Source: Prinia subflava (Eukaryota > Chordata > Aves > Passeriformes > Cisticolidae). Taken from it: a stretch of DNA of 64,000 nucleotides. The notes under the pieces are model-generated. The model saw nothing but the letters and a program-made list of their open reading frames with translations, searched no databases and was not told the DNA's origin. The number at the start of each line of letters is the position of its first letter. Positions within the stretch are counted from its first letter, which is position 1. The translations under genes were made by a program, and so were the position numbers. The stretch is from assembly GCF_021018805.1 (NCBI RefSeq), contig NC_086248.1, positions 49,295,485 through 49,359,484 of the forward strand, in the 5' to 3' direction. Shown piece by piece: positions 38,325 through 51,255 of the stretch.

Positions 38325-38740
38325 GTGTGGAGGTTTTGGCCCCTTTCTACAAGGAAGACACTGAGTGTGTCCAAAAAAGAGCAACAAAGCTAGTGAGGGG
38401 TCTGGAGCACTGGTCTCAGAAGCAGCTGAGGGAGATGGTGTTGTTTAGCCTGAAGAAAAGGAGAACCTTATCACTCTGTACAGCTACCAGAAAGCAAATT
38501 CAGCTTGCACCAGGAAAGGTTTAGATTGGATATTAGGAAAAATTTCTTTATGGAAAGAGTTGTCAAGCATTGGAAAAGGCTGCCCAGGGAAGTGTACCTC
38601 CCTGAAGATATTTAAAAAACATGTAGGTGTGGAGCTTAGGGACATGGTTTAGTGGTGGACTTGGCGGTGCTGACTCAAAGTTGGACTCGGTGATCTTAGA
38701 GGTCTTTTCCAACCTAGATAATTCTGTGATTCTGTATAGC
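38325..38740 (+). mobile_element. CR1 LINE, 5'-truncated 3' portion with intact terminal repeat
   Basis: The plus strand shows CR1 3' sequence from a GGTCTGGAGCA-type segment through GGGAGATGGTGTTGTTTAGC, AGGTTTAGATTGGATATTAG, AAAATTTCTTTATGGAAAGA and GGACTCGGTGATCTTAGAGG. It ends with TTTTCCAACC and the terminal microsatellite ATTCTGTGATTCTGTA at 38721-38736. A stretch of roughly 50-80 bp normally lying between the AGCCTGAAGAAAAGGAG and CTCTGTACAGCTACC blocks appears shortened, so there is internal deletion. The open frame 38168-38524 overlaps it by chance. The preserved end microsatellite makes this one of the better-kept copies in the window. Confidence 0.95.
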
Positions 38741-40307
38741 ACTAATGGAAGTTGTTGCACAGCCCAGGCTGTGTTGAAAGCGTGCTGAAAGTGGTGGCTC
38801 AGTGGTCCTGCAGCTGCACCTGTCGTGGCTGAACTCACTGCTGGGCTGGATGAGCGCGTGTCCCACAGCCAGCTTGGCTCCAGCACGACTGCTGGCTCCA
38901 GTGGGCTCAGGAGGGAAGAGGGAAGTTTGGGAGGGCCCATGGGAAGAAACTACGTGCAGATGTGGGGAAATGCAGTGGTGAGGGCAATGCAATGGCAGGA
39001 GGTACTGATTACACCAACAGAAGAGCTGTGGGCATCGTAAGGAGGGACCCAGTCTGGTTAACAGCAAGGCTCATTCACCCACCTAAAGTCCTAGGTCTTG
39101 TGGCTGCCCAGGTCTGGGCTAGCATGGATGGCTGTGTTACAGTGTTCAGCCTTTGGAAACCTCTGGGACCAGCCTTCTTTCCACTATGGGGACCTGCCCA
39201 GTGGCTGCTCAAGAGAGGGTAAACTTTAAAATTCACACAGCAAAGAAAATCAAGACTTTTCAGCTGTTGAGCAGAAATAAAAAAGAACAAAAACAGAACT
39301 GCAGATTACCGTGGCCATAAAAGTATGTCTTAAAAACTCAGTATTTGGGCAAGAAGCAGCTGACTCAAGTTTTTATGATTGCTGAATCTTTTTTAACATA
39401 GCTCTAAGTTTGACAGATCTTGTGGTTAACTGATTTAGACCTGGAGGAAGACCTCAATTTAGACTTTGGTTTCTTCCTTTTTCATACAGCTTAGCCTAGA
39501 GATGAAACCTGCTTCTGTCGGAGTCCTTAATTTCATTTGCTCAGCTCCTGCAAGACAGAAGAATGTGCTGTAGAACCAGAATTTGCAAATTAACTCAGTT
39601 GGCATAGCAAGTACAAAAAAGCCTTGCAGGTGTGCAAATGGTCTCAGCTGATGCTGGACTGCTGCCGTATTTCTTGCACTGAAGTGATACACAGCTGTGT
39701 TTTCTGGCCTGTCCCTAAACCAAGAGTTTAGATTGTCTTGGGAGGGGCAAAGTAGAAAGCAGGGTTTAACATTTGGAAAACTGTGCCCCCTTGAGCCAGG
39801 GCTCACCAAGCTGCAGGAGATGCCCTCAAAATACCAGTGGCACCCTGTCACCACAGCTGTAAGCAGCTGTTTCCAGTGAGCTACATGACAGGTTATTAAT
39901 TAGATGTTGTAAAACTTTAGCAGGTGGTGAACATGCACCATCACTGACTATGTCAGGCATAGGACAAGGACATTCACAAGGCTTATTATGTCTTTCCTGT
40001 GTAGGTTAATGTAAAAGTCCAATGTGGGAGGTGGGAGGGAGAGTGTGGAAGGCATCTGGGATTGCTGTGTGACATCTGTGAGAAGCTGCCATATCTGGGT
40101 CGGTGTCTTGTCAGGGAATCTGTAGAGGAGGAACAACTGATGTCCATCCATGATCTGTTTATACCTTCTCAGAATCTAAGGAAAGTAAGGCTGAAAGAGA
40201 TCGTGTACTGCAGAGGTTCCCAACACCTCAGCTGCTTTGTGGGGCCACTAGCAGTTGCAGTAGCTCTTCCTTATCCCAGACCATACAGCTGCTTTGACAT
40301 TGGAAGC

Positions 40308-40347
40308 GGGGGGAAGAAGGGAGGGAGTGGGGAGGTAGGGTTGTGGG
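40308..40347 (+). other. G-quadruplex-type motif
   Basis: Six plus-strand G runs of at least three: G6 at 40308, G3 at 40319, G3 at 40323, G4 at 40329, G3 at 40338 and G4 at 40344, with loops of 5, 1, 3, 5 and 3 nt. This satisfies the usual G3+N1-7 rule. It is the clearest such motif I found in the window. Confidence 0.8.
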
Positions 40348-41302
40348 GTGTGTCACAATATGGGGACACCATCTTCTACTGCCTTTAACTCCTTCCTGCA
40401 AACCTGGAGTGAAGCAGATTTTCTAGCCATCCTAGGAAATCTCTCCTGATGCCTCTCCTTCCTCATCACCAGAAAGTTTTGCTGTTGAAAAAACAACAGG
40501 AGATGTGCTGAGGGGCAAGAGGATGCCTGGCTGTGAGACCTGTGGAGGTGGGAAGATGTCTAGGAGTTTGAGCAGGCAGTCAGAGGTTGAGCAACTGAGA
40601 TTGGCTATGGGAACCTCTATGCAGTGTGGAATCTATGTGCAATTAGCTGGTTACTTGCTGGTGCCACTATGTGACCATTACCTTCCATCTGCTTCACCCT
40701 GCCTCTTTGCTGATCTCCTATCTGTACCTGGCTTCAACAGTGGCATAGGGAAAGCAGAAATCTGCTCTCACTGGGACTTCAGTCCTGTGGTGAGTGCAAG
40801 TGACTGCTGCCTCAGTCCATGTGCTGTCAGCTTTGCATACCCAACCCTAAATCATGCTGTAGTCTCTGTACTCCAGTTTGTCACCTCCAAAGCAAAGGTA
40901 ACCCTATCCTGAGTGCTGGGAGTCTTGCTAGACTAAGTGTGTTGGAATTCCAAGCCAGTGGTAATCAGTAGCCTCCTAGTAGGTAGAGTGTGGCTGCCAG
41001 AGGAAAGGCAACGGCTCTTTGCCTACTAAAAGCAATCAGTGCAGTGGCATCTAGTGCACAGTGGGCAGAATTACAGATGTCCAGCAGCCCCCCAGCTGAG
41101 CTGGGCATCACTGAGGAGGGACTGTTGGCTGCCTTGTGAGGAATCTCTGGAGCTGGGAGTGTATCTGTTCCTCTCCTTCTCTGTTCTCCTGAGTGGAGCA
41201 GGGGGCCTCAAGTTTTAGGACAGCTGAGAGCACCACAAGCTGCTGTTGTCTTTTGCTCGTGAGCACTCAGTCATCCAAAAGCGAGATTCTGGTGTAGGAT
41301 TT

Positions 41303-41318
41303 AAAAAAAAAAAAAAAA
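41303..41318 (+). repeat. A16 homopolymer
   Basis: Uninterrupted A run. No retrotransposon body is recognised beside it. Confidence 0.95.
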
Positions 41319-42882
41319 GGAATAATCTAGTTCAGGCATGTACAGAGAAGAGTGGGTATTGTCAGTGTTCCTGGTGGCAGGAGCTGCCAATGAGCCAAAG
41401 AAGCTGTAGGTGTTTTAACTGATGGGATGAATGTCCAGGCACCCAGAATCTCAGCCGCAGCAGCAGCATGTGCTGTCCCTTCTTGAACTGAAATGCCCTG
41501 AGAGCCAAATGGGCATGTCACAGAGTCTGGCCTGAGTCTGGCCACAAAAGCCAGTGCAATGTCACATTCTGCTCTTTTTTTCACATACAAGAAACAAAAT
41601 CAGCATGTAAAATGGCAATGAGCAGTCCGGGGTCAGCACTCCTGAGCAAGGAGACAACAAAAAGGACAGTGATGCAAATAAGAAATGTGATGAGTCACTA
41701 CTAGACACAAGTGAAAGTCTATTTCCAGTTGATGTTTTGGTTCTTGCACTGGGAAGTAATCCTGATGGGTGTCACAATGTGTTTATTTGTGTAGGGACCT
41801 TGTGTGCTCATTCTGAGCAGCAAAAACGTACATGCATACATGTGCACGCTTGTGCTATGTTGTGTCTGTGCTGTGTTGCATTTTCATAGCAAAGTATGTG
41901 AATATTCTAGATAAGCATAGAAATTTAAAAGAAAAAGTTTACCATAGAATAAATACATTTTTATCAATGGAAGATTTAATTTTGCTCTTATTGAAGTCAG
42001 TCGTAATCCTTCAATTGTAGTGGTCAAGCAGCATTGACCCTAGAAACCTTCAGTTTCTAAATGATCTCTCATTAGTGACAATAGGTCAAGAAAATCCTCT
42101 TATGGAAGTACTGGAAATTCTTGGATTTTGCCCTAAAGAAATGGTACTCCAAGTCCGCTCCTAGCAGCATGGAAAATCAACCACGTCCTTATTCCTTTTC
42201 CTATCCTGTGTATTGGCACACATGTACAGCTTGTAGGTACTGGATGAAGCCTTCAAATCCCATTGATGCTGGCTCTGGAGACTCAATTTTCTTAAGCATG
42301 CAAATCAGAGCTGCCTAACACTGAGGAGGAAGGGAATAATAGGTTTGTCAAAAACTTAGCGGCATGTGTCACAAAACAGTACATTAATGCTATTGGAATA
42401 ATCTGCTAGATAGTTTTATTTTAGAAATTTAATGAATTCCTTACTCTCCATGATGAGACTTGTCCAAGTGTCTCTTAGTTTTCAAAATACTGCTTTGCCT
42501 ACCAAGCTATTAAACATGTCTGACCCTTTCACTCTCTTCCTGCAAATCCATTTTTCATCCCTTCCTTTCTGACATGAGTAAAAAATATGGAGCCCAAAGT
42601 GAATATTGCTTTAAAAGTGTTATTTCCCCGGGCTGTAATATATGGTTAAGAATCTGTTCTCTCAGGACAGAGAGAATCTAAAGATTACTCACATCTATCT
42701 GTACATGGTTGATCCATAGGAGAATTTCTAGATGGAGTGGGGATGCGATGGGTGTTTTGGGGAAGTGCCTCTTCGTCCAGGCTGGATTTGAAGTTGGATT
42801 TGAAGGTATGCTTTACTTCTGGAAGCAGAGGAGATAAGACCCAGTTTATTTTCATTCTTTGTCTTTGTATTAAAGGATTATT

Positions 42883-42897
42883 AAAAAAAAAAAAAAA
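42883..42897 (+). repeat. A15 homopolymer
   Basis: Uninterrupted A run flanked on both sides by AAGGATT-like sequence (AAAGGATTATT before it, AAGGATTTTA at its end), perhaps a short flanking duplication. Confidence 0.9.
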
Positions 42898-45148
42898 GGA
42901 TTTTATAGTAATTGATGGATTTCTATTGAGTTCTTTATAATCCCTTTGGCTATCATCAGATTGGGTATTGCAATAGCAATGCAGTATTTATTTATAAGAT
43001 GGAAAAATATTTGATGATAGTAGCTGCACAGTTGATTATCTGGTGGAAACAAATTTTAAAAGTTACAATGGTTGTGAATTGAATTTTTTTTAAAAATTCC
43101 GCTTGAGATCAAAGGTAAAATCCTTCAATTTCTCAGATAGAAAAACAGCCAGAGTGCTGCAAGGAGAACTCAGTTATCAATAGCTCTTGGAGAAACTGTT
43201 TTCAGAGTCTGGGAAACTTCACTTCATAGCTATCTTTTCTATCTGAAGCCTGTGCTTGAAGCATCTGCAGCTGCCTGTACATTGCTTTTGACTGCAGTTA
43301 CCTAGGATGAAAAACTTAAAATGGTGCTGAATGCTAAATTTGTTATGTGCAAAACTTTTCCTGGTGCCTCCAGGTGTAAGCAGCAGTTACTGCACACAAT
43401 CTGCACGTCCTTTCCATTTCTTGTGTCTAGCACAGACATATTTTATCTCACTAAGTAAGATGAAGTAAGTTTTCATCATTAAAAAAAACAAACTGATATG
43501 CTTTTCTTAATAATAACCCACTCATGGTTTCAACAAGGAAGCTGTCTAATTATGGTAATTTTTTATTCCACCTACCTCTGCTGTTGGGGAATCTGGAATG
43601 GGCAGATGTAAGGCAGGGCTGCAGTGTGCACTGCACCAGCAGGGGTGAGGCAGAGCACAAGTGGAAGATGCTTGCTGAGCTGTGAAAGTAGGACCTTACA
43701 GAAGAGGCTACGTGTCAAGGGAATCTGAGAGGGGTCGGAAAAGACCCTCTCCTGGGTAGTAAAAATGCAATTATTTGACATTGTCTTTCCAAATGTGCAT
43801 TGTCTAATGACTTCTAGGTCTGCTTTTAAATGTCTTTTTACTTGGCTATTTTAATCACTTTTCCTAGTACTCTTCATCTTGTAAAGGCATTGCAGATATT
43901 AGGGTAGATGAAATGGCTGTTTAAATAGCATCTGAAGAAAAGAAAAGGTGTGAGACAGCAGTGCTCAGAAAGAACATTTTTCTGACTTCTTTCAAATAAT
44001 CTTCTGTGTCTGGAAAATTTGGGTTTGAATTGTAAGGAGTTTGCAGATTACAGTGCTGTGTGTTTCATACGATGCAATCAAAGCCCAAATCAAAGCCTAC
44101 TAAAATATGGACGGATGAGATGTGTCACAGTTATGAGAAAATTGCATATGAAGAACCAAATTCTGTTAGCATAATCTGATACTTCTCCAATGTTGTTGGC
44201 TGAATAATGCCATTTATGCTCTCTATTTTTTGATCCATAAGTGATATAATGGTCCCCTGGCTTTTGTTTATGAAAACTTGGACAAAGTCTTTCGGCATTA
44301 ATGAAGTGACAGCAATGTGATAACAACAAAAAGGAGTGGAGAGCCAGTGGGTTTGAACAGACTGTATTGACACTGATGGGGACAGAGGCAGAAGTCAGGA
44401 GCCAGTAGAGTAGCACTGGGCAGAGAAATCATCTGTCCTTAAGGAGTGCTCCAGCAGAGATGTGCAGCTGAGATGGTTCCTGGTCACCCTCAGAGCAACA
44501 TAAAGACACCACAAGCATAGAGAAGAGTCTGCTCACAAATATACTGAAGCTGTTGCATGGATTGGGTTGAATTAAGAACAGAGTAGGCATCACTAGCCTG
44601 AACTTAGCTGACCTCTGAAGCACTGTGAGAGCAAAGAGCATGGCAGCTTGACTCAGCAGTTATTTAGGTAGGAGGATAGGGCAGGACAGAAGCACAGTTC
44701 ATGCAGTTCTCCTTTCATTAAGCCAGCAATGTGCATTGCTCACAGTACAGTCTTGAAAGAAAGGTTCAGCTGCGTACCCCAGTAAGGAAACCACAGAGCC
44801 CTAACATGTGGTGGCACAGCAGGAGTTCTGCTAGGGATGTGCCCAGTGCCTGATGGCTGTGCTGTCACCTGGGATTTCTTTGTTGTTACTTGACTGATGG
44901 TACCTGCCAAGGGCAATACACCTACAAATATTACAGCTTTTGGTGTGCCTGGTGACAGCCTGCTATGATTTTCAGGACCAATGTGTCCAGTCAGTTAGGA
45001 CTAATCTCCTTTCAGAAGCCCAGGGTGTGTTCCTTTTCTAGTTCATCTCGACTTCACTGGCCTTGTGCTAGACATTGTATCCCTGCTGTTTTCTGTCAGT
45101 TGGTGACTGTTGAATTTTTTACCCTGCACATAACATCTGCTCTTCTGT

Positions 45149-45186
45149 TAGTGCTAGAGAGCTGGTATAGTGCTAGAGAGCTGATT
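45149..45186. repeat. Tandem duplication, 19-bp unit x 2
   Basis: TAGTGCTAGAGAGCTGGTA (45149-45167) is followed directly by TAGTGCTAGAGAGCTGATT (45168-45186). Confidence 0.9.
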
Positions 45187-48100
45187 TGTAGCTCTGTGGC
45201 TCATAGGTAGGGCTGTGCTACTGCTGGAAGCAGAACTGTTTGCATCCTCACTGAAATAGTGGGAAGACAACATGACACCTTTGTAAGGCTTCTTTCTATT
45301 ATTCTTTTCCCCTAATTTTCCCTTTCTTTTTCTCTCCTGCTAACCCTGTTGAAAATGTTGGTGTACCAAAAACAACCAAGGCTTCCTTTTTTCCTTTTTC
45401 TTTCTTTTCCCTTACTAGCTTTTTCTTATGTGCTAGGATAGTTAAGCCCAGATTGCCAAATATAAAATAGCATGCATTGCATGTATTTTGGCATGTATAT
45501 AGTGTTAACTCATATGTAATATGGAAGGATGGCAAATGTGTTTTCAGAATTCAGCTGAAACAAACCTTAGCTTGTCTACAGCTGTTCAGGGTTTCCTTCA
45601 ATCTGTGCTAGACTGTTTTTGGTCCACATGTTCCAAATGATCAGCTTGGTAGTCCTCATTCAAGTGTATTTGGCCAACTCCTATTGTATTTGAGAAAAAA
45701 TTAGTTTTGCTTCCTAAATTTGAATAAACATACAGTGTGTTTCCCCATAGACTGAAAATTGTACTTCTTGTGTTTAGTGTTTAAGTGGTATTTGCTGTTT
45801 ATTTTTAAAATTTCAATAGAAGTCAGAGCCTACCCCCATGCCTGCTTTCATGCCAACAGCAGGCATTTCTGCAGTGGTGACTACTGTAGGTTGCCTTGGC
45901 TATGAGATCCTGAAAAAGAAAGTCTCTTGAGTGGTTTGTTTCCCCCACCTTTTCTTTTCTTCTGGTTAGTATGAATGCCTGAGCACATTCTGGCTCATCA
46001 TCAAGACATTTTATCTTGGTGTTGACAAATGCCATCTTCTGTGCAAAATTTTTCTTTTGAAAAAAGAAAATTCAGCTGTCTCGGTGAGTAGATGCAGCTG
46101 TCAAGTTGCAAGTGTCAGAGCTGCTGTAGGTGCATTGAAGACTGCTGGGTGGGGGAGTGGGTCCAACCATGGAAATAAATGCAGTGGGCATTTTTTGAAG
46201 CTCTTTCTGAATAGTGGCAATGTGTATTGGCCTTGAATCTCAGGACCTTGGATAATTTGGGCTTTAGAAATTTAACAGTAGATATGTTTAAAAGGCAATT
46301 AAATAACCTGATGTAATGCTAAACTAGAACTAGGATGGTATTTGTGAAAAGGAGCTGCTTCCAGGAGAAACTTAAAGGAGAGGAGTAAGGGGTTTGTATG
46401 TGAATAAATGTGATAAAGTTTTGGTCTGAGAAGACTTGGTGCCTTTGCTTCTCTGTTGTTGCTGTGTTTTAGTTATAAAATAAGTGACCAGTGAGAAATG
46501 CCTGCCCTCTGTAGTTACTTGTACATGGCATGTTTTAGGGTTACGCAATGGTTGTGCTCTGAAAATGAGAGTAGTTCATGGACTGAAACCAATATCTGCT
46601 CTCCTACAAATAACAGAGGTCAGACCACACATCCCAGGTCTCTCCTGCCCACTCCTTGCCTTTCGTAAGCAAAATCACGCTGGGCTTGTTGTCACCATGA
46701 GTTGGCCAAAAGGAAATTTTCTTACCTGATTTCCTTCTCGTAAAGTTGTGTTGTTGCCTGTCCTGCATCACAGGCAGGAATGCTCCTGTTTCTCCAGACA
46801 CAAGCCTGCCTGCCCTCTGCCTGTGGGGTCCCTTGGGCAGCAGTCATACCCTCTCTCCCATGTGGCAGCAGCCCACAGAAATACAACCTGGCAGTCTCTA
46901 GGTGCATGTGGAGCTCCTGTTCAGCCCTGACACGCCTTCCTCCATCTTTAGTTTGGATCCAAACCCCGCTGCTTTTCTCTACACAGTTGCAGGCAATTCC
47001 TGGATGAGTAGTTCATGGTCCCGTGGCTGTGAGCCAGGACTCTGTGCCCACAGCATTCTTGGTGTTGTCTAGTGATGAATCTGCAAACCTGCTGTGGGGG
47101 AAGGGTGGGGTGAACCTCTGATGAAAGGTTTACTGCAGTGCTCTGTCCTGTGGCACCGTTTAGTTCCCGCCATTAATGCTCCCGCTGAAGGCGGCGGTGG
47201 GAGCTTAGTGCTTGACTCCGTGGATGCCTTCAGCCTCATCTGCTCAGTTTGAGGCTTTCTAGCAAGCTTCTCGGAGAAAGTGGAAGCAGAGGATTTCAGC
47301 AGGAATTTCTGAGAGGCTAAGCTGGGCACAGCTGAAAACAGACCACCCATTGCCTCCCATCAAAGCTGACCCAGCTGTCTCTACTCCTTGTGAAAGTACA
47401 TGACACAAACCTTCCAGTCTTCCTAATTTTTTCAATGTCTGTTAGATTCCTCCTCTTAATAATAGCACAGGAAATTCAAACTATCACTGGACAATTGCAG
47501 CACTTCTTGGGTGGTTAAAATGTAATATCTTGCTATTTGTGATATGATACTGATACCCACAGGTATTTTTCTGCCATGTATTATTGCTTGATTATATCAG
47601 TTGTGAATCAGTCAACAGAAGCAGCAGAATGGACATAGAATTAATTCTCAATTTAGATATATATAGGGATAGAAGAAAAAATTAATGTTGGTACTCAGCT
47701 TCTTCTAAAGCAGATTGACCACTCACACTAAGAATAAAGGGCAGAGACTTCAAAATGGTAATTAAAAAGTGAGTTAAATTAGGCTACTATGCACTGTAAT
47801 CAGAACACTAAATTTCCAAAGTTTCATCTTTTTGCCTTTCAAGTATATGTCAAGCTGCAGATTTTTTTTTTTTGTGTCTCTCAGTGTAGTGTTCTGGATA
47901 TACAAATAGAATTTATTGAGCAATATACCAGCTATACAAGACAAAATCTTAAATCTCTTGCTGTTCAATTCCTCCTTTATGTTATTCTTCTGTATCATCT
48001 CTTAAGTATTCATTTCCAAGTTTCATTAATGAGAAGAAGGAGAAAGCACATTGTTTTGGAGGCTACATAATTAAAAGGCAGTTCTGTTTCCCATAGTACA

Positions 48101-49698
48101 TGTCAGGTTGAGATATGTATTTACAAAGAAGGAGGGAAAAAAAACATTTTTGCTAAGAATAGAGCAGTACATGCAATGCCACCTGGGGAGAGGAAGAGTT
48201 ATAATGATCACATTAAAAGGAATCCTAAAAATGTGAAATTAGAAATCCCCCAACCCTACATGTGACTGAAATTTTAATGTACCCAAAGGAATACCCAAAC
48301 ATCCATTCACACTGTAGTTTTTGCTCTGTGTGCCTTTGATTGCAGCATCAACAGGGCCCAGTAGAAGCCCATGCTCAGGAAAGAAGGTGCAGCAAAGCTG
48401 ATGAGGGATCATTCTCCAGTCTGTCACATCACAGGTGCAGGTTAGAACAATTGACTTTGAGAATGCAGGTGAGCAACTAATAAGTCAGGGAATACCTAAA
48501 TGCAGAACTCGGGTTGCCTAAGAGAGCTTTGAAGACTGACAAGGCGATGGGTGACCAACTTCATGTGAACTGAGTGGGAAGTAGACTAGGACTTGAGCAG
48601 GTTGAGTAAGACAGCCAGTTTTGACTCATCCTGCTTATTAGACATACAAATATCATTCCTTAGAGCTGACCTGGAGGCTGTGCAGCATCCTTACTGCATT
48701 CACTAGCACCTTAAACTTTCTGACCCACAGCATGTCTTCCAAGACTCTCAGCTGCCCTGCTGAGGGCATTGCTCCTGCTTTGTTAGACAATGTCTGCCCC
48801 ACTGTAACAGCAGAGCCTCTGTGCCTTAATGCAGAGTTTCAACACTTGCTGATAGGAAAGGACACCAGGGAAATTATTCTTCCTTCTTAAAGAAAAAAAA
48901 CCCCAAAACTCCTCTGATTTTGTTCAAGCTTTTCTTTTTTAAACAGGAATGGATGACACCAGAGTCACAAAGGTTGTCCCTAACAAATAGGGGATTGGAT
49001 GTGGACTTCAGGAAATGTACACTTGCTAAGGTCCAGAGCCACTTGAGAGTCCTTCAGGGCACAGACACATTTGCAGCGCGTGTAAGAAGAGTCATTACGC
49101 TCATCTGCTCTGTGCTCAGGGGATAAAAGATGCCTCTCAAGGTCAATTACTATGTCAACAAAAGTAAGAAAGTACAATTTTCAAGTTGGTTGAAATTGAG
49201 ATATCTCAGTGGACCTAATGGACTGGATCACTTACACATGAAGCTTAACAACCTGGCTTTCAGTGTTAGAGTTTATAAATTGTGGAAAAAAGCACCAAAT
49301 CTTTCAGAGCTGTGCTAGCCAACAACATGAGTGCTGTCATCCATTGAAATGTTGTCTATGGACTGTTGTTGTCCATTGAAATTCATCCCTGAGCTGTCCT
49401 GAGATGCCATGGAGAAAAGCAATATTTTTTCAATGTGTGAACTACAGGTTATATGTATCACAATCATTTTCCCCAGAGTCTGAAATTAACATCTTTTTTG
49501 TCTATAAATTATTCTCATTTTTAAGGTGACATTTTCAAATCATAATTTGGCCTACTGGTATATTTCAGCTAAGAGTTATTTTTTCTTCTATGCTTAGTTG
49601 ATTTTGGGTCTTTTTTTCTGGTCTCAGTATAAACAGAGATTTGTTTCTTTTTAATAATGAGATTTGGACTGCAAAGCATGGGCAAATAAATTGGATTC

Positions 49699-49716
49699 AT
49701 ATATATATATATATAT
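49699..49716. repeat. (AT)9 microsatellite
   Basis: Uninterrupted AT dinucleotides followed by GTTTATAAATACACACACA. Confidence 0.95.
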
Positions 49717-51202
49717 GTTTATAAATACACACACATAGATATTATTTTTGATATCAAGCAGAGAAACATGACCAAACAAATCCAGAGATTGTAAAAGATT
49801 GGGGAAAAAACCCCACAGCAACAGTAGCAGGGAGATTATGTTAGCATAATGGAGAGAACTTGATAAATAATGGTCAAAAAGGTAGAATTTAATTTTATTG
49901 ATAGCATATACATTTAGTTCATGTCTCCAGGCTGTTGAGTACAGAACTTTAAAGCAGCCAAGCTGACAGTAACTGTGATAGTGGGGAAGACAAGCTGAAG
50001 GGTAGAAAGATAGAAACAAGTAGGAAGCTGGTGTTGTTTTAGCTGACAAAAGCCAGGGATGTTTATATGATCTCAAAACACTGTCCCTGTGCATTACATA
50101 GGGATGGTTGTAGGAAGATGGGAGCAAGTTGATTAGTAAAATAAACTTTGCTCATCAAAAATGTGTGGGTTTTGGAAATTATTTTAAAGCATGTAGTTTG
50201 AGACTGGTAAAATTATCAAGGAAGAGTCACTGTATGCAGTGAGACTCAAAAGCAAATCATCATTGTGCACCCTTCATTCCTCTTCTGGGACAGAGCATTT
50301 GATAGGAGAACCCTTTCAGGGACTGTGTGCAATATTTCTCTACTGATGGTTTAACATGCTTCTTTCATCCTAAACTGCTGAACAAATAAAGCTGCATGTA
50401 GGAAAATCAGCCTCCCAGATAAAGGCAATGAACCATGAAGAGAAACCCTATTCCTTCAAATTTATTGAGGATCAAGTGTAGATATATTTCTTCATGTCAG
50501 ATAATGTCTTTCCATTCTGTCTGAGCAGTCATGATAGGATAAATGTTTCCAAATGGAAGTCACAGTGCCAAGTCCAGCAATGCTATCAGTAACGTGGTTG
50601 GCTGGCTTTCATACATCTCAATATAATCTGGTTTGGAAGAACAAGCTGGATTTAAAATACAAAATATTTCTATGAAATAAACAGTGAGCTTAAACTAAGT
50701 AACAGTGATAGGAAATACTCCTTTTTATATTTGACATTATTCACTATTTTCCAATTTCCATGTTTGTGCATATGAATGAACAATGAATTGCTGTACAGAG
50801 TTGTGCTACATGTGTATTTTAAGAACCCTACTGCATTTTCTGAGCTCTCTCTAACACTTCTGGGAATTCAACCTGCAATTCTGTAAAAAAAGCCTTACTA
50901 TTCCCACGAGGACTTCTCAGGAGAAGTGTGATCCCATTTCAAAGCAAGTCCTTCACACAGTGAATAAAGCCCCAAGGAATTGCAGAACCAATAAAAGGAT
51001 CTCCCACTTCCCCTTTGCAATGCCAGGCAGTGATTTTTTCAGTTGGTATTACATTCAGAGCAAAATGATGCTGTAACAATGTATTATAGCAAGATAATTG
51101 AGTATCCAATATGTTTTGTAAGTGCATTTTCTCCCCAGTCTCCTCATTTTTTTCTCTCTCCTCTAGGTAGAAATTTAAGTACAACAAGATTAGAACATAA
51201 AC

Positions 51203-51204
<2 letters not shown>

Positions 51205-51254
<50 letters not shown>
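51205..51254. repeat. Uninterrupted T50 homopolymer
   Basis: Fifty consecutive T on the plus strand, by far the longest homopolymer in the window (others are 12-17). It could be the poly-A tail of a minus-strand retrocopy lying to its right. However, I recognise neither a repeat nor a gene in 51255-51600 on the minus strand, and I see no clear target-site duplication. It may instead be an expanded homopolymer whose true length in the genome is uncertain. Confidence 0.97.

Positions 51255-51255
<1 letters not shown>

Larger units (their letters stand above)
38741..46500. other. Unique non-coding DNA with simple repeats
   Basis: No gene is recognised. The stretch holds a moderately GC-rich part at 38740-39200 and 40000-41200, a G-quadruplex-type motif at 40308-40347, A16 at 41303-41318, A15 at 42883-42897, a 19-bp tandem duplication at 45149 and a strongly pyrimidine-rich plus strand at 45290-45415. 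Open frames up to about 135 codons (40505-40912) show no recognisable domain. Confidence 0.5.

Noticed and set aside
40505..40912. 135-codon plus-strand frame with many Cys and Ser
   Set aside because: The cysteine spacing fits no known domain and no convincing exon borders are visible.
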